Positions 7,568 to 14,355 of a stretch of DNA of 16,356 nucleotides are shown here, one piece after another. The position numbers and the translations under genes are program-made. The stretch is taken from NCBI GenBank assembly GCA_964478415.1, contig CAYZII010000049.1, forward strand, positions 1 through 16,356, written 5' to 3'. Positions within the stretch are counted from its first letter, which is position 1, and each line of letters begins with the position of its first letter. The notes below the pieces were generated by a model. The model saw only the letters and a list, made by a program, of their open reading frames with translations. It made no database searches and was not told the DNA's origin. The stretch comes from Sulfuricystis sp964478415. GTDB lineage: Bacteria > Pseudomonadota > Gammaproteobacteria > Burkholderiales > Rhodocyclaceae.

Positions 7568-7573
7568 AGAATG
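7568..7573 (-). promoter_or_regulatory. Putative -10 hexamer of the hemN promoter
   Basis: On the minus strand 7573-7568 reads CATTCT. It is centred 32 bases downstream of the FNR box centre (7602.5), which is exactly where the -10 element of a class II FNR promoter should be. The implied transcription start is near 7561, with a leader of about 64 bases to the GTG at 7497. The hexamer is a poor match (3 of 6), as is common at activated promoters. This is inference from spacing. Confidence 0.35.
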
Positions 7574-7595
7574 CATTAACTGCGTCCCGGGCGCG

Positions 7596-7609
7596 TTGAC
7601 ACAGATCAA
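7596..7609. promoter_or_regulatory. FNR/ANR-type box between hemN and fnr
   Basis: TTGAC-ACAG-ATCAA matches the FNR-family consensus TTGAT-N4-ATCAA at nine of the ten defined positions. It lies in the short divergent region, 28 bases upstream of the fnr ATG (centre to start) and about 105 bases from the hemN GTG. The spacing suits class II activation of hemN. For fnr it is so close to the start codon that autorepression, or no effect, is more likely. The first six bases also read TTGACA, but no good -10 follows for fnr. Confidence 0.75.
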
Positions 7610-7630
7610 AGGCCCCCCGATTGGCACACA

Positions 7631-8368
7631 ATGTCCGCCCATCTAGCCCCGATTACGCTGCCGGCATTGCGCGAAGCCTGCTCGCAATGCAACCTGCGCG
7701 AGTTGTGCCTGCCGGTCGGCCTCTCAGAAGACGACCTGAATCAACTTGACGATCTCGTCGCACTGCGACGTCGTATCCAGCGTGGCCAGCACCTGTTCCG
7801 CAGCGGGGATGCCTTCGAAGCGATCTATGCGATCAAAACCGGCTTTTTCAAGACTGCGGTGCTGCTCGAAGATGGCCGCGAGCAAGTCACCGGCTTCCAG
7901 ATGGCGGGCGAGATCCTCGGTCTGGACGGCATAGGCAGCGAGAAACATGCCTGCAATGCCATCGCGCTGGAAGACAGCGAGGTGTGCGTGATTCCCTTTG
8001 TCGAACTGGAAACGCATTTGCGCGAGATCGGTCCTCTGCTGCACCATTTCCACAAGGTAATGAGTCGCGAAATCGTGCGCGATCACGGCGTGATGATGCT
8101 GCTGGGCATCATGCGCGCCGAAGAGCGCCTGGCCGCTTTCCTGCTCAACCTTTCGCAGCGCTTTACCGCGCGCGGTTATTCACCGACCGAATTCAACCTG
8201 CGTATGACACGCAACGAAATCGGTTCCTACCTGGGACTCAAGCTCGAAACCGTCAGTCGCGCCTTTTCACGCTTCCAGGAAGAAAAACTCATCGCCGTGC
8301 ACCAGAAGCACATCCGCATCCTCGATGTTGCGGGACTCCGGAAACTGCTCTCCGAGCGGCGCGTCTGA
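7631..8368 (+). CDS. fnr: Oxygen-sensing Fnr/Anr-type transcription regulator
   Basis: A 245-residue Crp/Fnr-family activator with the full 4Fe-4S ligand set: C17, C20 and C26 in ACSQCNLRELC, and C119 in DSEVCVIPF, aligning with E. coli C20, C23, C29 and C122. A cyclic-nucleotide-like beta-barrel, a dimerisation helix and a C-terminal helix-turn-helix follow. The recognition helix LGLKLETVSRAFSRF contains E206, S209 and R210, the residues that read TTGAT half-sites. Oxygen destroys the cluster, so the protein is active in anoxia. It is divergent from hemN, with an FNR box between them, and is followed 65 bases later by a Dnr-like regulator. The two other FNR-type boxes in this window (11143 and 14356) are candidate targets. 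Complete; no unusual residues noted. Confidence 0.95.
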   Translation: MSAHLAPITLPALREACSQCNLRELCLPVGLSEDDLNQLDDLVALRRRIQRGQHLFRSGDAFEAIYAIKTGFFKTAVLLEDGREQVTGFQMAGEILGLDGIGSEKHACNAIALEDSEVCVIPFVELETHLREIGPLLHHFHKVMSREIVRDHGVMMLLGIMRAEERLAAFLLNLSQRFTARGYSPTEFNLRMTRNEIGSYLGLKLETVSRAFSRFQEEKLIAVHQKHIRILDVAGLRKLLSERRV

Positions 8369-8433
8369 GATTTCGGCGCCAAATCGCTGCTGGAACAATA
8401 CTCCGCGCCGATTTCGAACAGGACGACAAACAA

Positions 8434-9132
8434 ATGCAGGAAATCCACGAACATCGCATCGACATTCCGGCGCTGCTCCTGCGCCTGCCCCTGTTTCAGG
8501 AGCTCTCTCCCGAACAGGTCGGCCATCTCGCCGCGCAGACGCGCACCAAGCGGCTGCCGAAAGGTGAGACGCTGTTCCAGCGCGGCGATCCCGCGCATGG
8601 TTTCTATTTCATCGTCTTTGGCCAGATCAAACTCGCCTTCCCGTCGTCCTCCGGCAACGAAAAGGTCGTCGAAATCCTCGGTCCGCGCCAGAGTTTCGGC
8701 GAAGCCGCAGTATTCTCGCAACGTCCTTATCCCGTCTTTGCCCAGGCGCTGGCCGACACCTTGCTGCTGTTTGTCCCACGCGAGGCGATCTTCGATCTGC
8801 TCACCAAGGACGTCTCTTTCGCGCGCAACATGCTCGCCGGGCTGGCGATGCGCCTGCACGCGCTGATCCAGGATGTCGAATCCTACTCGTTACGTTCCAG
8901 CGCCCAGCGCGTCATCGGCTATCTTTTACAGCACTGTCCAGACGAACATTGTGAAGGCAGTATCGAAATCACGCTGCCGACCGCGAAACAGGTGATCGCC
9001 TCGCGGCTGAACCTCACGCCGGAAACCCTTTCGCGCATCCTGCACGATCTCGCCGAGGCGCGGCTCATAGAGCTGCACGGCAAGCAGATCAAAATCAACG
9101 ATCTGAAGCGGCTGCGGGAATACGAGCTTTGA
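8434..9132 (+). CDS. dnr: Dnr-like Crp/Fnr-family regulator (putative NO sensor)
   Basis: A 232-residue Crp/Fnr-family protein. Residues about 20-115 form the sensor barrel (LPKGETLFQRGDPAHGFYFIVFGQIKL is DNR-like), then comes a dimerisation helix, and residues about 155-230 form the winged helix-turn-helix. Its recognition helix NLTPETLSRILHDL has E197, S200 and R201, so it should bind FNR-like TTGAT/TTGAC sites. Unlike the upstream fnr product it has no N-terminal Cys cluster (only C168 and C173), which excludes an Fe-S sensor and fits the haem-based NO sensor DNR of denitrifiers. The ATG at 8434 is chosen because it matches the family start; longer in-frame extensions would overlap fnr. 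Its 3' end overlaps by 38 bases the end of the convergent membrane-protein gene, whose operon carries a symmetrical box. DNR is a best guess within the family. Confidence 0.75.
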   Translation: MQEIHEHRIDIPALLLRLPLFQELSPEQVGHLAAQTRTKRLPKGETLFQRGDPAHGFYFIVFGQIKLAFPSSSGNEKVVEILGPRQSFGEAAVFSQRPYPVFAQALADTLLLFVPREAIFDLLTKDVSFARNMLAGLAMRLHALIQDVESYSLRSSAQRVIGYLLQHCPDEHCEGSIEITLPTAKQVIASRLNLTPETLSRILHDLAEARLIELHGKQIKINDLKRLREYEL

Positions 9133-10390
9133 AATCCCGATAGACCCTCACCGCCTTCAGCAGGTTGTACTCCAGCCAGGCACAGGAAATCACGAACGCT
9201 CCCCCGGCCAGGCGGGCGAGCGCCGGCCACCAGACAGCCGCGAGGAGCAGCACAAGAGAGGCCAGAAACACGCGGAACTGCCCTTGCATCAGTTTTTCCG
9301 GGATCATCTGGTGCATCGTCGGCGGCATCGCGCGCAGACCGCACAGGTTCTGCAAGTGCAGCCAGTTCAGAAACGGCACGATCTTGTAGAGCATGCCGTT
9401 GATCGCGGAGACGAACACACCAACGATAGCCAACAGTCCGGTCCATACCGCCCAGTGCGGCTCACCCTCGGACATTGGCCACAGCGTGATCGCCAGCGCC
9501 GACAGGGATACTGCGAGGAGCGACAGCATCGCCGTGCGGAAAAACAGCAGCGTCACATCGGTGATCTTGCGGCGGCGGCGCTGTTGCAGATGCAGCGTCG
9601 TCACCGCAAATGCGCTGCTGGCACCGACACCGCCAATGAATGCCGTCTGCTGACAGGCTGGCCGCGTGGGATCGAACAGCAGCGACCAGCCCAGCAGAAA
9701 AGCGAGCAACAACCAGGGAAGACTGCGCGCTAGCCATGTCGGATAAGCGGGCGTGAGTTGGAACATCGGCACGACGTAATAGGACACCCCGGCCAACAGC
9801 ATCAAAGCCCAGCCGCCCAGCCCCCAGGCAGCGTGCAGATCGGTCAGTGCCGTCAGCGGCCAGTCCGTACCGCGCACCAAGCCGACTGCAAGTAATATGC
9901 CCAGGCCCATCGTGACGACGAGGCCGAGCAACGCCAGACGCAGCGCCATGACAGTTGCCCCTTGGGCGGGCGTACGCCACGACGCAATGCCGGTGACGAT
10001 GACGAAGAAACCGAGCGCTAGGCCCAGGCCATGCGCGGCGGCGATGAACAGAGCGGGGCGCTGGCTCAGGAACGCGCTCACCAGCAGGACGGTCGACAGG
10101 ATCAACAGGGGATGCACCAAACCCGCCACCAGGCGTGGCCGCCAGACGTTCGCGCCGGTCGCGACCGGCAGGAACTGCAACAACGCTCCGCACATTGTCT
10201 GCAACATGAACCCCAGCACGAGCAAATGCGTGCCCGCCAGCGCAGTGGGCATCCAGCGCGAGGCGAACATCTCGCCGCCACTGATCACCAGCAACAACCC
10301 TGCCGCGATACCGAACAGCGGCGCGGTGAGAAAGAACCGGAAAGGCACATCGATCGGTGGTGCCTGATCAAACGAAAGATTCGGATGCAT
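9095..10390 (-). CDS. Polytopic membrane protein rich in intramembrane His, NnrS/haem-copper-oxidase subunit I-like
   Basis: A 431-residue protein with about 11-12 hydrophobic segments and several His residues in or next to them: H55 (GTHLLVLGFMLQ), H93 (LVHPLLIL), H120 (AAHGLGLALGF), H186 (DLHAAWGLGGWALML) and H345 (FLNWLHLQ). The pattern recalls NnrS and the catalytic subunits of haem-copper/NO reductase-like proteins, which bind haem through membrane His. I cannot align it firmly with either family, and canonical CuB/FeB ligands are not obvious. It is the last gene of the hemerythrin-DUF2249 operon, 17 bases after the DUF2249 stop, and its end overlaps dnr by 38 bases. The context suggests a role in NO/nitrite or oxygen metabolism, possibly relief of NO stress. 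The ATG at 10390 has no clear ribosome binding site, suggesting translational coupling. Confidence 0.6.
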   Translation of the reverse strand: MHPNLSFDQAPPIDVPFRFFLTAPLFGIAAGLLLVISGGEMFASRWMPTALAGTHLLVLGFMLQTMCGALLQFLPVATGANVWRPRLVAGLVHPLLILSTVLLVSAFLSQRPALFIAAAHGLGLALGFFVIVTGIASWRTPAQGATVMALRLALLGLVVTMGLGILLAVGLVRGTDWPLTALTDLHAAWGLGGWALMLLAGVSYYVVPMFQLTPAYPTWLARSLPWLLLAFLLGWSLLFDPTRPACQQTAFIGGVGASSAFAVTTLHLQQRRRRKITDVTLLFFRTAMLSLLAVSLSALAITLWPMSEGEPHWAVWTGLLAIVGVFVSAINGMLYKIVPFLNWLHLQNLCGLRAMPPTMHQMIPEKLMQGQFRVFLASLVLLLAAVWWPALARLAGGAFVISCAWLEYNLLKAVRVYRDFKARIPAAASDR

Positions 10391-10407
10391 GCGCTGGGGA
10401 AACGGCG

Positions 10408-10641
10408 TCAGGCGCGCCGGATGCGAATCTCGTGCGTGCCGTCCTCGAGAATCTCTTCCTGCCAGACGAAAGGATGATTGCGCAGGATGTTGAACAACGG
10501 CAACGGATGACAGTAGAGCAACAGCAGCAATTCCTCGTCTTCCGCCAGGCCATCGAGCGCCTCGAGCGTGCGTTCGAGCGGCTCGGGCGGCTGCATCTCC
10601 CGCCCGTCGATGATCCGCGCCGCCGGTTTCGCTGCACTCAT
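10408..10641 (-). CDS. DUF2249 domain protein
   Basis: A 77-residue single-domain protein with the DUF2249 pattern: IIDGREMQPPEPLERTLEALDGL, then a hydrophobic strand ELLLLLYCHPLPLF, and a C-terminal HEIRIRR. These small proteins (SirA/TusA-like fold) are recurrent partners of hemerythrin-like and denitrification genes; their molecular function is not established. The ATG at 10641 overlaps the hemerythrin stop in an ATGA arrangement, so it is translationally coupled. A longer in-frame start at 10710 would run into the hemerythrin gene and is rejected. C44 and H45 are potential ligands (C-H-P-L-P-L) and may matter. Function unknown. Confidence 0.8.
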   Translation of the reverse strand: MSAAKPAARIIDGREMQPPEPLERTLEALDGLAEDEELLLLLYCHPLPLFNILRNHPFVWQEEILEDGTHEIRIRRA

Positions 10642-11084
10642 GCGGCTCCCAGCCGTTCCTGCAAGGCCGGCGCGAGCGTGGTGGCCTGAGTCATGAGCCG
10701 CTGGTCGCACATTGGATAGAGAATGTTTTCCTCCTTTATGTTGTGCTGCTGCATCATGATCAGCAGAGTATCCGCAGCACCGGCGTATGCCTGGGCGTCA
10801 CCCGCAGCGATTGCCGTAGCCATCTCCTTGAACAGCTCGCGCATCTGCGCATGCTCGTGGCGCATCACCTGAGCCGGTCCCATGCGCATGCCGGTTTCCG
10901 CCTCGAAGGCCGGGAAAAGTAATTCTTCTTCGGCACCGAAATGCACCTCCATCGCGCTGAGAAAGGCATCGAAATCACTGCGCGCGCGCGTCCAATCGCC
11001 TGCGCGCACGGCATTTTCCGCGGTGATGAACAAATCGTCGCAATGCTGGTGATGTTGGCGGAACGGCTCGGTGAGGGGCTGCAT
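10638..11084 (-). CDS. Hemerythrin-like (HHE) cation-binding protein
   Basis: A 148-residue four-helix HHE protein, probably cytoplasmic, binding a di-iron centre. Candidate ligands fall in the expected places: H11/H12 in RQHHQHCDDLF, H48 with E52-E54 in VHFGAEEELLFPAFE, H76/H78 in MRHEHAQM, and H114 with E118/E119 in QQHNIKEENILYP. Family members bind oxygen or NO, or act in di-iron repair and NO stress. It is the first gene of an operon with DUF2249 and the His-rich membrane protein. Upstream stand a TTGAC-N4-GTCAA box and an AATAAT hexamer at class II spacing, predicting control by Fnr or Dnr. The ATG at 11084 agrees with where the domain begins; longer frames run into the neighbouring gene. 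The exact ligand set and gas specificity are inferred. Confidence 0.87.
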   Translation of the reverse strand: MQPLTEPFRQHHQHCDDLFITAENAVRAGDWTRARSDFDAFLSAMEVHFGAEEELLFPAFEAETGMRMGPAQVMRHEHAQMRELFKEMATAIAAGDAQAYAGAADTLLIMMQQHNIKEENILYPMCDQRLMTQATTLAPALQERLGAA

Positions 11085-11114
11085 GGGTTTTTCGTCTCGG
11101 ACAAAGCAAAACCC

Positions 11115-11120
11115 ATTATT
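11115..11120 (-). promoter_or_regulatory. -10 hexamer of the hemerythrin operon
   Basis: On the minus strand 11120-11115 reads AATAAT, five of six matches to TATAAT. It is centred exactly 32 bases downstream of the centre of the box at 11143-11156, the class II FNR-type geometry. The predicted start of transcription is near 11108, giving a leader of about 24 bases. Sequence and spacing are observed; activity is inferred. Confidence 0.6.
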
Positions 11121-11142
11121 CCAGCTCGCCACCGGCCACGCC

Positions 11143-11156
11143 TTGACAAACGTCAA
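11143..11156. promoter_or_regulatory. Perfectly symmetrical FNR/DNR-type box upstream of the hemerythrin operon
   Basis: TTGAC-AAAC-GTCAA has perfect dyad symmetry in its two 5-base arms and differs from the FNR consensus only at the inner arm positions (C/G for T/A). It overlaps the last codon and the TGA stop (11153-11155) of the upstream flavoprotein gene. Together with AATAAT at 11115-11120 it forms a class II arrangement for the minus-strand hemerythrin operon. The Dnr-like protein encoded at the other end of the operon is an attractive candidate regulator. Confidence 0.7.
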
Positions 11157-12445
11157 ACAGTTGCCGGAATTGTTTCCTGTGCGGTTTCGGGGGAACCTTC
11201 CGCAGTCGGCAAACGGATCTCGCCGTCCTTGCTGTAGCGATAGTCGTTGAACACATGCTCGGCAGCCAGCAGCTGCCAGCTGCCATCCGGCCGGCGCCGC
11301 GAAGTCTCCTTGAGCCGGTAGGTGTAATGGCCGCAAGTCCACAGATCGAAGTTGCGCATCTGGGTGCACAAACAGGTCTTGTCCCAGACGTGGATTTTCT
11401 TCGCACCTGGATGGGCAGCGACCTCGCGGTTGTAGGCATCGATGTAGGCACAGCGGCCCTGGGCGTCGAGCAGATAGCCATAGGCCTCGCAATTGGGACG
11501 GATACCGTCACCGATCGCCGGACTCTGCTTCAGCATGCGCATCGGGTAGCCGGTCGGCGAAATGCTATTCACGACGATGTCATCCTCGTCGGCCTTGAAA
11601 TATTCCTGTTTCACGTCGTCCGGCAGCCCGCACTCTTTCGTGACGGTGAAGCGCGTCGCCACCTGCACCGCCGCGGCGCCGCTTTCCAGAAAGTTCACTG
11701 CATCGCTGCCGGTGAAGATGCCGCCAGCCGGGATCAAAGGGATAGCCAGTCCTTCGGCATCCAGCCAAGTGCGAATTTCCGCGAAGATGGTCGCCAGATC
11801 GTATTCCGCCCAGTCCATGCCGAAACCGAGATGGCCGCCGGCGAGCGGCCCCTCGATGACGACGTAATCCGGCAGGCGGCGGGTACGCGCGCTCTTCTTG
11901 ATGAACAACTGCAAGGCACGCAGCGATGAGACGATAATGCCGAGCTTGGCATCGCGGAAACGCGGATGATCCTCGATCAACGCGAACGAACCGAGATGCA
12001 GACCCGCGGCGAGTGTGATACCGTCGATGCCGGCATCCAGCGCGGATCGCAGCCGCACGCGCAGCGTTTCCTTCGGCGCGTTCATCGTCAGCTTTTCCAT
12101 GCAGTTGATGAAGATCAGCCCCTCGCCGCGCTTGCGCTCCATCGTATGGCGCACATGCGCCTCGGTGGCTTCGGCGAGCAAGGCGAGATCGAACTGCACA
12201 TCGCGCTTGTCGCTGTTGGCGACGTTGTATTTGTACTGGCGCAGCTTGTCCTTGACGTATTTGGTGTTGTAACGCCGGTCGGAGACGGTCGGCACCATCG
12301 CATCGGAGATGTGCCCAACCCCTCCCAGACGGGCGGCGACGAGCGCGAGATCGCTCGTCGAAATATCCACCCCCATGCCGCCTATGACGATGGGCACCAG
12401 TTCGTGCTTGCCCAGCCGCAGGCGGAAATCATCCACGCATTTCAT
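11153..12445 (-). CDS. Nitronate monooxygenase/2-nitropropane dioxygenase-like FMN protein with C-terminal extension
   Basis: A 430-residue TIM-barrel flavoprotein. It begins with IVIGGMGVDIST (17-30). The FMN phosphate-site motifs typical of the nitronate monooxygenase/PfaD superfamily follow: GPLAGGHLGFG (199-209), PAGGIFTG (239-246) and GAAAVQVATRF (256-266). Known relatives oxidise alkyl nitronates or act as enoyl reductases; the true substrate here cannot be read from sequence. Typical nitronate monooxygenases are about 320-360 residues. This one carries an extra region from about 285 on with cysteines C319, C332, C358, C360 and C371 (K-T-C-L-C-T-Q ... W-T-C-G-H-Y), which might bind metal or an iron-sulfur cluster. 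The ATG at 12445 matches the domain start; an upstream in-frame ATG at 12598 would overlap phaC and add low-complexity sequence. It lies 121 bases after phaC on the same strand. Confidence 0.8.
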   Translation of the reverse strand: MKCVDDFRLRLGKHELVPIVIGGMGVDISTSDLALVAARLGGVGHISDAMVPTVSDRRYNTKYVKDKLRQYKYNVANSDKRDVQFDLALLAEATEAHVRHTMERKRGEGLIFINCMEKLTMNAPKETLRVRLRSALDAGIDGITLAAGLHLGSFALIEDHPRFRDAKLGIIVSSLRALQLFIKKSARTRRLPDYVVIEGPLAGGHLGFGMDWAEYDLATIFAEIRTWLDAEGLAIPLIPAGGIFTGSDAVNFLESGAAAVQVATRFTVTKECGLPDDVKQEYFKADEDDIVVNSISPTGYPMRMLKQSPAIGDGIRPNCEAYGYLLDAQGRCAYIDAYNREVAAHPGAKKIHVWDKTCLCTQMRNFDLWTCGHYTYRLKETSRRRPDGSWQLLAAEHVFNDYRYSKDGEIRLPTAEGSPETAQETIPATV

Positions 12446-12566
12446 TTTCGCTACCCTGATCGCACCTGGCGATCCCGATTCCAAGGCCGTAATGATAGCG
12501 CGTGCCGTCCCGCCAGCGCCGATTTTTGGTCGCAGGGCTGTGGGATTCCGCCTCCGATCCAGCGCC
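12446..12566 (-). other. phaC to flavoprotein spacer
   Basis: This 121-base gap between the phaC stop and the flavoprotein start has no convincing coding potential. I found no strong terminator hairpin with a T-run and no FNR-type box. A weak AGGG ribosome binding sequence precedes the ATG at 12445. Read-through from phaC is possible. Confidence 0.4.
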
Positions 12567-14303
12567 TCAATGCTCGAGCACATAGGTGCCTGGGGCATCC
12601 GCGAGTGCAGGGAAAGACCGGTTGGACTGCGTCCCAGGCTTGACCAGCGGCCCGGAGTGGGAACGCAGCCAGTTCACCCAATCCCCCCACCAGCTACCGG
12701 CATGGGCCTCGGCCCGCTCAAACCAGACGTCGGGGTTGTCGTGTCTCTCGGCCGCGCCAACGCGGTAGTCACGCTTGGGTGGCTGAACCGGCGGATTGAC
12801 GATGCCGAGGATGTGTCCCGAGCTCGACAGCACGAAACGCTTCGAACCCGAGACATAGTTGTTGAGGCGGTAGGCCTGGCGCCACGGCGCGATGTGATCG
12901 TCCGCCGCGGCGACGGCATACACCGGCTGGGTGATGCGCGTCAGGTCGAGTGTTTGCCCTGCGATTTCCAGCGCATCCCTTTTGATCAGTTTGTTGTCCA
13001 GATACAGGTTGCGCAAATACCAGGCATGCATCTTCGCCGGCATGCGCGTGGTATCCATGTTCCAGTAGAGCACATCGAAAGGCGGCGGCGTCTCGCCATA
13101 CAGATAACCATGCACGACGTAATGCCAGATCAGGCTGTTCGAACGCAGCAGGCGGAACGCGGCCGCCATTTCCTTGCCGTCGAGATAACCCTTGGCCTCC
13201 ATCTTCGCCACCAGGTAGCGGTAGCTGCCTTCGTCGATGAAAACCTCGATGTCGCCCGGCTTGTGGAAATCGACCAGTGTCGTGAAAAACGTCGCACTCG
13301 CCACCGGCACCTGATCCGCTGTGAATCTGCGGTTAGCCCAGGCGAGATAGATCGCGAGCAGCGTGCCGCCGATGCAGTAACCGGTGACATTCACCTTCTC
13401 GCACTTCGAGATGCTTCGTACCGCCTCGAGCGCGGCAGCGATGCCATCCCGGAGATAGTCGTCGAAACCGACATCGGCCATCGAGGCATCGGGGTTTTTC
13501 CAGCTCGTGACATACACGTCGAACCCCTGATCGAGAAGATATTTCACCAGGCTCTTCTTCGGTGTCAGATCGAGGATGTAGAACTTGTTGATCCAGGGCG
13601 TGACGATCAACAATGGCACACGATGCACTTGGGGACTGGTCGGCGCATAGTGGATCAGCTCCAGCAGGCGGTTGCGCAACACCACCTTGCCGGGCGTCGT
13701 CGCCAGATTCACGCCGACTGCGAAATCGTCAGGGCGCGTCATGCGGATCTCGCCAGCAGCCAGATCGGCGAGCAAGTTTTCCATACCGCGTATCAGGCTC
13801 ATCCCCTGGCTTTCGATCGCCTTGCGGATCGCCACCGGATTGGTGAGCAAGAAATTCGTCGGCGCCATCGCATTGAGCCACTTGCGCCACCAGAACGCCG
13901 CCCGTCGCCGTTCGCGGCTGGGCAATCCCGGGGTCTGATACAACATGTCCTGGATCTGGTGGGTGACGGCCAGATACCCTTCCTTGACCAGGTCCCAGGT
14001 CGCCGCTTCCGTCCATACTGGATCGGAAAAACGCGTATCGTCCGGATGAGGGCGCTCGACGTCTTCGCTCGGCAAGCCCAGCATGCGCCGTAAGGAATGT
14101 TGCTGCAGAGCAAGCAAGCGGGCGCTGAAACCCGCCACCGTCTCGGCCAGCTCCTGCGGGTGTGTCAGCCAGGCCCATTGCGCATTGAGCAGAGGCATCA
14201 CCATGCCGAGCGGGTCGAGACTCGACTGCGTGGCCTCTCGCAGCACGCGGAAGATCTCCTGAGGCGTGACCGGATTGTTGCCTGCCATTTTCCGCGTGAT
14301 CAT
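12567..14303 (-). CDS. phaC: Class I poly(3-hydroxyalkanoate) synthase
   Basis: A 578-residue PHA synthase that polymerises (R)-3-hydroxyacyl-CoA on the surface of storage granules. The lipase-like box is TGYCIGGT with nucleophile C310. D469 (AADDHIAPW) and H497 (SSGHILGIVNPP) complete the triad, and the D-to-H spacing of 28 equals that of the Cupriavidus necator enzyme. TTLVDFHKPGDIEVFIDEG and VTSWKNPD are further class I signatures, and the length fits class I. The ATG at 14303 is preferred; 14288 is an alternative, and the ATGs further upstream run into uspA. It is divergent from uspA. The FNR-type box between them is at class II distance for phaC, with CAGAAT as -10, suggesting induction at low oxygen. 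No phaA/phaB neighbours are in the window. Confidence 0.95.
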   Translation of the reverse strand: MITRKMAGNNPVTPQEIFRVLREATQSSLDPLGMVMPLLNAQWAWLTHPQELAETVAGFSARLLALQQHSLRRMLGLPSEDVERPHPDDTRFSDPVWTEAATWDLVKEGYLAVTHQIQDMLYQTPGLPSRERRRAAFWWRKWLNAMAPTNFLLTNPVAIRKAIESQGMSLIRGMENLLADLAAGEIRMTRPDDFAVGVNLATTPGKVVLRNRLLELIHYAPTSPQVHRVPLLIVTPWINKFYILDLTPKKSLVKYLLDQGFDVYVTSWKNPDASMADVGFDDYLRDGIAAALEAVRSISKCEKVNVTGYCIGGTLLAIYLAWANRRFTADQVPVASATFFTTLVDFHKPGDIEVFIDEGSYRYLVAKMEAKGYLDGKEMAAAFRLLRSNSLIWHYVVHGYLYGETPPPFDVLYWNMDTTRMPAKMHAWYLRNLYLDNKLIKRDALEIAGQTLDLTRITQPVYAVAAADDHIAPWRQAYRLNNYVSGSKRFVLSSSGHILGIVNPPVQPPKRDYRVGAAERHDNPDVWFERAEAHAGSWWGDWVNWLRSHSGPLVKPGTQSNRSFPALADAPGTYVLEH

Positions 14304-14327
14304 TCTTTCATTTCCCAATGCGCTATG

Positions 14328-14333
14328 ATTCTG
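14328..14333 (-). promoter_or_regulatory. Putative -10 hexamer of phaC
   Basis: On the minus strand 14333-14328 reads CAGAAT, four of six matches to TATAAT. It is centred 32 bases from the FNR-type box centre (14362.5), as expected in a class II promoter. The predicted transcription start is near 14321, 17 bases before the phaC ATG. On the plus strand TATGAT at 14324-14329 could be the -10 for uspA, so two promoters may overlap here. Confidence 0.45.
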
Positions 14334-14355
14334 TAAGGAATCGCCGGCGCCGATG

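Noticed and set aside
7596..7601. TTGACA as a sigma-70 -35 element for fnr
   Set aside because: No acceptable -10 hexamer occurs 16-18 bases downstream; the FNR box explains the sequence better.
8368..8384. Near-palindrome GATTTCGGCGCCAAATC just after fnr
   Set aside because: It has a mismatch, no T-run and only short arms, so neither a terminator nor an operator can be supported.
7984..8433. N-terminal extension of the dnr-like frame into fnr
   Set aside because: The extra sequence overlaps fnr out of frame and resembles no domain; the family start is at 8434.
11085..11492. N-terminal extension of the first hemerythrin frame into the flavoprotein gene
   Set aside because: It is Arg/Cys-rich shadow sequence; the HHE domain and the predicted transcription start near 11108 support the ATG at 11084.
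12309..14093. A 594-codon open frame on the plus strand opposite phaC
   Set aside because: phaC is unmistakable on the minus strand; the opposite frame has shadow composition and no recognisable motif.
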